This document shows positions 32,242-37,849 of a stretch of DNA of 37,849 nt, in pieces. The notes beneath the pieces were generated by a model, which did not search any database, had not been told where the DNA came from, and worked only from the letters and a program-made list of their open reading frames with translations. A program made the translations under genes and the position numbers. Source of the stretch: Clostridia bacterium (GTDB lineage Bacteria; Bacillota; Clostridia; Christensenellales; Aristaeellaceae); contig JAFQIB010000028.1 of assembly GCA_017397765.1 (NCBI GenBank), positions 1 through 37,849 on the forward strand, in the 5' to 3' direction. How positions within the stretch are numbered: the first letter of the stretch is position 1; the number at the start of each line of letters is the position of its first letter.

Positions 32242-32270
32242 ATCATAGCACAGGCGTTGCGGTTTGTCAT
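32242..32270 (-). promoter_or_regulatory. Promoter of GNAT gene
   Basis: ATGACA (32265-32270) and TATGAT (32242-32247) on the minus strand are 17 bases apart. It interleaves with the asparaginase promoter on the other strand. Confidence 0.6.
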
Positions 32271-32285
32271 CCGCTGTGGTATAAT
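32257..32285 (+). promoter_or_regulatory. Promoter of asparaginase gene
   Basis: TTGCGG (32257-32262) and TATAAT (32280-32285) are 17 bases apart, about 40 bases upstream of the ATG. It overlaps the divergent GNAT promoter, so the two may compete. Confidence 0.65.
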
Positions 32286-32325
32286 ACCGGGTGAAAATCA
32301 AGTATGACACTGAGGTGTTTTTCCT

Positions 32326-33303
32326 ATGAAGCGCATTGCCCTGCTTGCCACCGGCGGCACCATTGCCTGCCGGCAAACGCCAGATGGCTTGACCCCTGCG
32401 CTGCGTGCCAGCCAGATGCTTCACAGCGTACCCTGCCGTGCGGATGTGGAGATCATCCCGAGGGACGTTTTCTCCATGGATTCCTCCAACATCCAGCCGG
32501 AGGAATGGTCGATCCTGGCCCGGGCGGTGCACGCTGCCATGGAGGACTGCGACGGCGTGGTCATCACCCATGGCACGGATACCATGGGCTACACGGCGGC
32601 AGCTCTTTCCTATATGCTGCACGGCCAGACCAAGCCCCTCATCCTGACCGGCTCCCAGCTGCCCCTGGGCGCGCCGCTGTCCGATGCGGAAACGAATCTC
32701 TCCTGTGCCATTGAGGCGGCCTGCAAGGGCGTGCCCGGCACCTATGTGTGCTTCGCCCGCAAGCTGATCCACGGCACCCGCGCGGTCAAGACCCATACGA
32801 TGTCCTTTGACGCCTTCTCCAGTGTGAACCGCTCCCTGGCGGGCATCGTCGATTCCGAGGGCGTGCGGTTCCTGCGGCCGCAGAAGATCAGCGGACCCTA
32901 TCTGTTCCGCCCGGAGGTGGACAGCCGGGTTTTCCTGCTCAAGCTGGTGCCCGGTACTCAGCCGGATGTGCTGGACTTTGTGGCGCAGGCCGGTTATCGG
33001 GGCCTGGTGATCGAAGCCTTTGGCCTGGGAGGGCTGCACTATATCCGCCGCAATCTGGTGGAAAAGCTGCGGATGCTGCGGGAGAAGGGTGTGCGCATCC
33101 TGGTGCTGACTCAGTGCATGTATGAGAAGGCTGATCTTTCCATTTATGAGGTGGGCACGCAGCTGCTGAAGACGGATGTGATCTCAGGTCAGGACCTGAC
33201 GACGGAGGCTGCCGTAACGAAGCTGATGTGGGCCCTTGCCCAGGACAATACCGACGAGCTGCTGATGACGGATCTGTGCGGGGAAATCCGGCAGGAAGGT
33301 TAA
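32326..33303 (+). CDS. ansA: L-asparaginase, type I (cytoplasmic)
   Basis: This 325-residue enzyme hydrolyses L-asparagine to aspartate and ammonia. The N-terminal signature 'LATGGTIA' carries the nucleophile Thr12, and 'ITHGTDTMGYTA' carries Thr84-Asp85; Lys145 in 'FARKLIHG' completes the second triad. There is no signal peptide, as in cytoplasmic type I enzymes, which tend to have lower substrate affinity. The C-terminal domain ('LVIEAFGLGGLHYI') is complete. It is a single gene with its own promoter. Confidence 0.93.
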   Translation: MKRIALLATGGTIACRQTPDGLTPALRASQMLHSVPCRADVEIIPRDVFSMDSSNIQPEEWSILARAVHAAMEDCDGVVITHGTDTMGYTAAALSYMLHGQTKPLILTGSQLPLGAPLSDAETNLSCAIEAACKGVPGTYVCFARKLIHGTRAVKTHTMSFDAFSSVNRSLAGIVDSEGVRFLRPQKISGPYLFRPEVDSRVFLLKLVPGTQPDVLDFVAQAGYRGLVIEAFGLGGLHYIRRNLVEKLRMLREKGVRILVLTQCMYEKADLSIYEVGTQLLKTDVISGQDLTTEAAVTKLMWALAQDNTDELLMTDLCGEIRQEG

Positions 33304-33304
33304 G

Positions 33305-33500
33305 TACAGCCGGGGCAGGAAAATGGGTGTCGAGAGGGCCGATGGCCCTTCGCAGGGTCAAGGGACAGCGTCCCTTGCCGCCGGAGGCAGCCCCGCGCCG
33401 CAGCGCAAAGACCCGTGCGCCTTTCGCGGAATCTCTGATTCCGCCGAAACAGCTCGCCCATCTCTAAAAGAAACGGAATACCTCCCCCAAAAACGCACAT
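33305..33500. other. Hairpin-rich intergenic sequence after ansA
   Basis: It contains the perfect hairpins GGGCC-gat-GGCCC, CAAGGGAC-agc-GTCCCTTG and GGAATC-tct-GATTCC. The short open frames through it have no RBS. It has the look of dispersed intergenic elements seen in clostridial genomes, but no second copy is in this window. Confidence 0.45.
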
Positions 33501-33541
33501 TCCCGACAGACTCGCACGTCTTGCGAATCTGCCGGGGATTT
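33501..33541. terminator. Bidirectional terminator between ansA and GH63-like gene
   Basis: Bases 33501-33516 pair with 33522-33538 (CCCGACAGACTCGCA / TGCGAATCTGCCGGG with G-T pairs) around a short loop. It is a few bases past the GH63-like stop on the minus strand and would also stop transcripts coming from ansA. Confidence 0.65.
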
Positions 33542-33543
33542 CC

Positions 33544-35250
33544 TTATGCCAGATAATCCCGGGCCAGCACCAGCGCCACGCTGGCCGTCCAGGTATACGC
33601 CAGATCGCGCAGCCCCTTGCCGGTCAGCGCGTCATAGTTCTCCGCAAAGCCGTTGGCAGCCGCCATGTCCACAAAGCGGCGGGCAGCCTCCTGCGCCAGC
33701 TCAGCCGCGCCGCACTTCTCCAGGCCGTCGATCATCAGCAGGGTGCTGGGGGCCCAGATGGGGCCGCGCCAGTAGCCGTCGTCACGGTAGAAGGGGCTGG
33801 CCGGACTCTCGGTGGCAAAGCCGTGGGCGGTGAAGAATTTCTCGCTCCCGACAAGGCTGATCACCTTCTCGCGGACGCGTGCCGGCAGCCGTTCGCCCAG
33901 TACGAGGATCTCATAGGGCAGCAGGCTCTCGTTCTCCACGATCTGGCCGGTGGAAAGCTGGATGGCGACGGGGAGATCATCCCGGAAGCAGCGTGCCAGG
34001 AAGACCTCCAGATGATGGTCCGCCTCTGATTGCCAGCGCTGCGCGTCCTCCGTCCGATTCAGCCGGCGCGCCAGATCGCTGAGCATCTCCATCTGGACGA
34101 TCATGAAGGCCTGCAGCTCCGGCGTGGCAATGGGAGGCAGCAGGGAAAATGCAGTGGCATTATCCCAGCCGGAATCATTGCCGTGGTTGTAGTAATACAA
34201 ACCGTCGCGGCGGCGGAAGTTCATCCACCACAGCGTCCAGCGGGAGAGGAAATCATAGGCCTCCTCCAGCTGCCGGGGGGAGAGGGTCATGTGTGCCATC
34301 AGGCGGCGGAGCGCCCAGCCGTGGATGGGCGGCTTGCAGTAATTCCAGATAACGTGCTGACTGCTGATGCTGTCAGGCAGCCGGCCGCTGACGTCCTGAT
34401 GATCCGCCATGATGATATAGGCGTCCCAGGCTATCTCCGGATGGCAGTCGGCCAGGGCTAAGGCGTTGAAGCAGTGATCCCAGCTCCACACATTGTTCAT
34501 CCAGTTCTTGGACATCAGCATGCCCTCGCGGCGGAGGAAGCCGTCGGGACGCACCAGGCAGCTCCAGTCGACGTAAACCGCCAGATCACCCATGGCGCGG
34601 CAGGCCTCGGGCAGGGCGGGGAAGGCGCTGCGGAAGGTGCGGAAATCCGCATCCGTGCGGGCGCGGGCCGCGTCGAAATCCTCCTCGGGCAGCACCTGAT
34701 CCCACTCGGTTTCGATCTCCAGAAGGGCAAAGCGGAAGCCTGCGTCGCCTGAGAAGGTCAGGCGGGACCACAGGGAGCTGCTCTCCTCCCACTGCTGATC
34801 CAGCTCGCAGTCGCCGTGCTGGGGGACGATCAGATACTGGCAGTTGTTTTTGTAGCAGTTGGCCATGTACAGGGTGCGGCCTTCGTGCAGCAGGGGATAA
34901 ATGTAGTCATAGGGGCCGTTCTCGGTGAGAAAATCCAGGGTGAGGCTGCAGCCGGGGCCGCCGCGGAAGAGCAGCGTCCGGTCGTTGGCGAAGCAGCATT
35001 CCAGGACCTTGCCGCCGTTTTCCAGGCGCAGGGCGGCGTCCTCCAGCAGCGAGGCGGGCATGCAGGGTTCGCCGGCACAATGCAGGGTCAGCCGGGCGAT
35101 CAGCGGCGTGATGGTGCTGTTGTGCAATGTGCGCAGGTGCAGGCTCGCTGCGTTGCCGTAGCCGTGATGATTCTCGTTCAGAAAGGACAGTGCCAGGTAG
35201 GAGCCGCGGCAGGAATAGGGCGTCTGCCGCAGGTCGAGGGGATGAATCAT
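33544..35250 (-). CDS. GH63/MGH-like glycoside hydrolase ((alpha/alpha)6 barrel)
   Basis: This protein of about 568 residues has an N-terminal beta domain and a C-terminal (alpha/alpha)6 toroid of the MGH1/GH63 group (mannosylglycerate hydrolase, mannosyl-oligosaccharide glucosidase). Recognisable blocks are 'NVWSWDHCFNALAL' (about 245-258), 'HGNDSGWDNATAFS' and 'DDGYWRGPIWAPSTLLMIDGL', which belong to the active-site loops of this clan (GH-G/GH63). The donor sugar is not defined. There is no signal peptide. The start at 35250 follows GGAGGG by 6 bases; the longer reading to 35397 would run into the GNAT gene. It lies 16 bases after that gene and ends the operon. Confidence 0.8.
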   Translation of the reverse strand: MIHPLDLRQTPYSCRGSYLALSFLNENHHGYGNAASLHLRTLHNSTITPLIARLTLHCAGEPCMPASLLEDAALRLENGGKVLECCFANDRTLLFRGGPGCSLTLDFLTENGPYDYIYPLLHEGRTLYMANCYKNNCQYLIVPQHGDCELDQQWEESSSLWSRLTFSGDAGFRFALLEIETEWDQVLPEEDFDAARARTDADFRTFRSAFPALPEACRAMGDLAVYVDWSCLVRPDGFLRREGMLMSKNWMNNVWSWDHCFNALALADCHPEIAWDAYIIMADHQDVSGRLPDSISSQHVIWNYCKPPIHGWALRRLMAHMTLSPRQLEEAYDFLSRWTLWWMNFRRRDGLYYYNHGNDSGWDNATAFSLLPPIATPELQAFMIVQMEMLSDLARRLNRTEDAQRWQSEADHHLEVFLARCFRDDLPVAIQLSTGQIVENESLLPYEILVLGERLPARVREKVISLVGSEKFFTAHGFATESPASPFYRDDGYWRGPIWAPSTLLMIDGLEKCGAAELAQEAARRFVDMAAANGFAENYDALTGKGLRDLAYTWTASVALVLARDYLA

Positions 35251-35266
35251 GGGAAGCCCTCCAATA

Positions 35267-35746
35267 TTATATGTCGTCATTTCTCCGCAGAAGCAGATCG
35301 TATGAATAGGCGTCGCCCTGATAGCTTTCGCTGCGCCGCTCCACAAACTCTGTGAAGCCGAACTTGCGGTACAGGTGTCTTGCGCGGAGGTTGTCATCCT
35401 CCACGCCGATGGTGATTTCCCGGTAGCCGCGGGCCTCGATGGCGTCGATCACGCCGCGGAGCAGCAGCTGTCCGTAGCCGCGGCCCTGTCTGTCCTCCCG
35501 GATGCGAAAGGCAGACAGATACGCCCGCTGTCCCTCTGCGGCAGCCAGATGATCTTCGCTGCGCCAGGTAACGTGCAGCTCGCCGATGAGATCGCCGTCC
35601 TCCAGCAACAGGTAGATGCTGAATGCGCCGGAATCAATCAGCTGTGCATTTTCGGCAATCATGGCTGGCACGTCATTGTAATCGAACAGCTTCGTCAGCG
35701 CCATCAGCTCGGAGGATTGCATGGGGCGGAGAATCAGCTCAGGCAT
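35267..35746 (-). CDS. GNAT family N-acetyltransferase
   Basis: This 159-residue GNAT has 'LSAFRIREDRQGRGYGQLLLRGVIDAIEARGYREITIGVEDDNLRARHLYRKFGFTE' with the acetyl-CoA loop RQGRGYG (about 89-95) and the C-terminal RHLYRKFGF motif. The acceptor is unknown. The ATG at 35746 has GGAGG 7 bases upstream; a TTG at 35761 is also in frame. The start lies inside the 3' end of the TtcA-like gene, an 8-base overlap that suggests translational coupling. Confidence 0.9.
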   Translation of the reverse strand: MPELILRPMQSSELMALTKLFDYNDVPAMIAENAQLIDSGAFSIYLLLEDGDLIGELHVTWRSEDHLAAAEGQRAYLSAFRIREDRQGRGYGQLLLRGVIDAIEARGYREITIGVEDDNLRARHLYRKFGFTEFVERRSESYQGDAYSYDLLLRRNDDI

Positions 35747-36467
35747 GGCGATCCTCCTCAAACAGCCGTTCCACTGCGCTGAACAGGCTCTCCCGGATGT
35801 TCGGGAACTGGGCGCGGCTTGCGCGGATGAACTGCTTCACGTCCTCCCGGCGGGTTGCGCCGTCGGCGGGGCAGGGGTTCTTCGCCACCGGCAAAGCATA
35901 TTTGCGCGTGAAGCCGATTACGTCCCGCTCCTCCACATAAAGCATGGGCCGCAGCACAGCCAGGCCGGTTTTGTCCAGCTGCGTCACCGGCGGGAAGCAT
36001 TCGCAGCGGCCCTCCTGCAGCAGATTCATCATCAGGGTCTCAATGAAATCATCCTTGTGGTGAGCGTAGGCGATCTTTGTGCAGCCCAGGGAGAGTGCGG
36101 CTTCGTTGAGTGCGCCCTTGCGCATCTTCGCGCACAGGCTGCAGGGGTTTTTCTCCTTCCGTTCCTCAAACACAATCTGATAGATCTGTGTCTTCACCTG
36201 ATGGAAGGGCACCTGCTGTGCCTGACAGAAATCGGCCATTTGCCGGAGTGCCTCTTCCGGCATGCCTGCGCCCACATCCACGTGGATGGCCTGCAGCTCA
36301 AAGGGGATGGGGTAAAACCGGCGCAGCGCAGCCAGACCCATCAACAGGCAGAGGCTGTCCTTGCCGCCGGACAGGCCTACGGCGATCCGGTCGCCGGGCT
36401 GGATCATGTCATACCGCTGAATGCATTGCCGCAGCAGGCTTGTCAGCCTTTGCAGATCCATGGACAT
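35739..36467 (-). CDS. TtcA-like tRNA 2-thiolation ATP pyrophosphatase
   Basis: This 242-residue enzyme belongs to the PP-loop ATPase group that adds sulfur to tRNA. The PP-loop SGGKDS is at 33-38. A CxxC pair follows (Cys109 and Cys112 in 'NPCSLCAKMRKG'), with a third conserved Cys199 in 'NPCPADG', as in TtcA/TtuA proteins that bind an iron-sulfur cluster. It is shorter than E. coli TtcA (about 311 residues). The specific tRNA base is not clear in Clostridia, so I give no gene symbol. The ATG overlaps the upstream stop as TAATG. Confidence 0.85.
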   Translation of the reverse strand: MSMDLQRLTSLLRQCIQRYDMIQPGDRIAVGLSGGKDSLCLLMGLAALRRFYPIPFELQAIHVDVGAGMPEEALRQMADFCQAQQVPFHQVKTQIYQIVFEERKEKNPCSLCAKMRKGALNEAALSLGCTKIAYAHHKDDFIETLMMNLLQEGRCECFPPVTQLDKTGLAVLRPMLYVEERDVIGFTRKYALPVAKNPCPADGATRREDVKQFIRASRAQFPNIRESLFSAVERLFEEDRHA

Positions 36468-37354
36468 TAGAGGCTCGCTCCGATCTTTTCAAGATGTTCC
36501 CGGGCGGCGATGGCGTTGCCGGGGTTGGTGTTCTCCAGCGTCATGGGGATATCATGGGCTTGGGCCAGCGCGCACAGCGGGGCATAATCCATATCACCCA
36601 GACCGCAGGCGCAGCTGACAACGTTGGAGAAAACGTCCGTATTGGGGACGGAGGCCTTCAGCTGCTGACCGCGCTCCTGTGCAAAGGGGATGAAGTCCTT
36701 CATGTGCAGCAGGGAGACATGGTTGCCCAAACGCTCGATGCCATCGGCGATGATGGCTTTGGCGCTGTGCACATTATCCTCGGAAAGCAGGTTGACTGCA
36801 TCCAGGATCACCCGCAAATTGGGGGAATTGACCGCCTTCAGCACCCTTTCGCAGCGCTCTGGCGTGGAAACGATATGGCGGATGACCGGTTCAATGGCGA
36901 AGCGTTGGCCGACCTCCTCGGCATAGCGTACCACGGGGGTCACGCGGTCGATGAACAGCTGAAGCGCTTCCTCCGTATAGCACTCCGGGCAGGTCTTGTA
37001 GCCGGTGTTGGGGGCGCCGGTTTCCGTGCCGACCAGCGTTGCGCCGATTTTCTTTGCAAAGCGGAGGTGAGCTTTGTAGATCTCGACCGTCTTCTCGTGA
37101 CTTTCCAGATCGGGGGAGCACAGGTTCAGATAGCAGCCCAGCAGAACGCAGGTCTGGCCGTTCCGTTCCAGCTCGGCGCGGACGGAGGCGGCCAGCTCAT
37201 CGGTCAGCAGCGCGGGTGCGTCGGCCATCTTGAAGCCGGGGATGACTTTGCTCATAGCGATGTGTACACAGGTGAAGCCCTGGGCCCTGGCGGCAGCCAG
37301 GTGCTCGGACAGCGTGGAGCCGGCGGTATCGTGAAGGCGGATGCCGATATTCAT
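36467..37354 (-). CDS. Sugar phosphate isomerase/epimerase-like TIM barrel (AP_endonuc_2)
   Basis: This 295-residue TIM-barrel protein of the xylose-isomerase-like family carries metal-ligand type residues at the barrel ends: Glu in 'GTETGAPN' (about 111-118), 'RFAIEPV', 'VILDAVNLL', 'LLHMKDF' and Glu in 'TLENTNPGN'. Relatives act as sugar isomerases or epimerases, and many remain uncharacterised. It has a signal-less cytoplasmic N-terminus. It starts the four-gene operon and ends in a TAATG overlap with the TtcA-like gene. GGAGGG lies about 7 bases before the ATG. Confidence 0.85.
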   Translation of the reverse strand: MNIGIRLHDTAGSTLSEHLAAARAQGFTCVHIAMSKVIPGFKMADAPALLTDELAASVRAELERNGQTCVLLGCYLNLCSPDLESHEKTVEIYKAHLRFAKKIGATLVGTETGAPNTGYKTCPECYTEEALQLFIDRVTPVVRYAEEVGQRFAIEPVIRHIVSTPERCERVLKAVNSPNLRVILDAVNLLSEDNVHSAKAIIADGIERLGNHVSLLHMKDFIPFAQERGQQLKASVPNTDVFSNVVSCACGLGDMDYAPLCALAQAHDIPMTLENTNPGNAIAAREHLEKIGASL

Positions 37355-37389
37355 AGGGGGAGCCCTCCTTGGTGATGTTTTTCTACATT

Positions 37390-37417
37390 AATATATAGTA
37401 TAGCGCAAGTTGGACAA
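37390..37417 (-). promoter_or_regulatory. Candidate promoter of the isomerase operon
   Basis: TTGTCC (37412-37417) and TATATT (37390-37395) on the minus strand are 16 bases apart, about 40 bases upstream of the ATG. The -35 is weak. Confidence 0.45.
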
Positions 37418-37676
37418 AATGGAAAGAGTGAAAATCCGGGAGAATGACTCGGTCATGTAGGGCGGAGTGTGGTGTGCCGGAAAGATGGGGCGAGGCTTGT
37501 GAGCATAGGCATGCTCGGAAGATAATGCTTTGGGCTGCGTCCAAAATACGAATAATAGCCTGGGAAGCAAGGGGAATGGGCTGAAAATATATCAGAATTC
37601 TTGCGTTTGTTTTTGGCGGAATGTTCGTGAATCCCAAAAAGAATAAGAAAATTGCAAAAAAAGTTGAAAAAGGCTG

Positions 37677-37705
37677 TTGACATTTCCTTTGGGAGGTGTT
37701 AATAT
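37677..37705 (+). promoter_or_regulatory. Strong rightward promoter (rRNA-type)
   Basis: A perfect TTGACA (37677-37682) and TAATAT (37700-37705) with a 17-base spacer follow an A-rich upstream tract (37640-37670) of the kind seen in UP elements. A long non-coding leader follows. Confidence 0.8.
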
Positions 37706-37849
37706 ATTCAAGCTGACTCGCGCGGGGAACCGCCGGGAAGGCACTGAACCTTGAAAACGATACAGACAAGAAAGAAACGCAAAGATAGAGACAGTAATTC
37801 CGAATGAGTTGAAACTTGGCCGGGGAAACCGGTTAAGAAATAAACAGGA
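37706..37849 (+). other. Likely 5' leader of an rRNA operon (continues beyond window)
   Basis: The run contains 'ACCTTGAAAACGATACAG', close to the boxA-like CTTGAAAACT... sequence found in pre-16S leaders and rRNA spacers of Firmicutes. No ORF with an RBS starts here, and the sequence ends before any recognisable 16S start. The call rests on this motif plus the strong promoter and the A-rich upstream tract. Confidence 0.55.

Noticed and set aside
31777-33039. Long minus-strand reading that extends the GNAT protein N-terminally over ansA
   Set aside because: The GNAT domain begins at the ATG at 32214 with an AGGAGG site; the extension is antisense to ansA.

Overview
The window reads as chromosomal DNA of a Gram-positive anaerobe of the class Clostridia (Bacillota), probably a gut or otherwise carbohydrate-rich habitat member. 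The basis is the AGGAGG-type ribosome binding sites, TTGACA/TATAAT promoters with 17-bp spacers, the greA-lysS pair, TnpV and Tn4551-like relics, LplB/LplC-type sugar permeases and a BspA-like leucine-rich-repeat surface protein. The species cannot be named from the sequence alone.

Layout, left to right. 1-0.8 kb: 3' part of a YeiH/UPF0324 membrane protein gene. 0.8-1.5 kb: a TnpV transposon relic with a small partner gene. 1.7-3.8 kb: a secreted transglutaminase-like protein, divergent from a three-gene set (SDR oxidoreductase, TolB-like beta-propeller, NAD-dependent epimerase; 4.1-6.7 kb). 6.9-9.7 kb: an accessory block made of a MATE efflux pump, a divergent AraC-type regulator and a broken serine-resolvase gene. 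9.8-13.8 kb: an mglBAC-type sugar ABC operon followed by a small coiled-coil, tail-anchored protein. 14.1-14.5 kb: a graveyard of an integrase tail, a second copy of an 83-bp repeat and a second resolvase tail. 14.5-25.4 kb: one long leftward operon for uptake and hydrolysis of alpha-linked glucosides (two permeases, a binding protein, two GH31 and two GH13 enzymes), with a divergent LacI-type regulator (25.7-26.7 kb) and two matching operator candidates between them. 26.8-28.9 kb: an XRE repressor pseudogene with an in-frame stop, and an orphan superfamily 2 helicase-like gene. 29.3-31.7 kb: greA and lysS, separated by a 127-bp tandem duplication. 31.8-33.3 kb: a GNAT acetyltransferase divergent from a type I L-asparaginase. 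33.5-37.4 kb: a translationally coupled leftward operon (sugar-phosphate isomerase/epimerase-like, TtcA-like sulfurtransferase, GNAT, GH63/MGH-like hydrolase). 37.68 kb to the end: a strong rightward promoter and a leader that looks like the start of an rRNA operon lying just outside the window.

How it works together. The dominant theme is carbohydrate capture: the 25.4-14.5 kb operon would import oligosaccharides and break them down inside the cell, the mgl system would import galactose/glucose-type monosaccharides, and the GH63-like enzyme adds another hydrolase. Neither LplBC-type permease pair nor its binding protein has an ATPase gene here, so a shared MsmX/UgpC-type ATPase encoded elsewhere is expected. 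Between these stable blocks lie fragments of at least three kinds of mobile element, and an 83-bp repeat plus resolvase tails sit on both sides of the mgl operon. I did not find a convincing new defence or mobile system. The most unusual items are the paired repeat/resolvase scars, the XRE gene with a single stop, the greA-lysS tandem repeat and the heptad-repeat membrane protein in the mgl operon.
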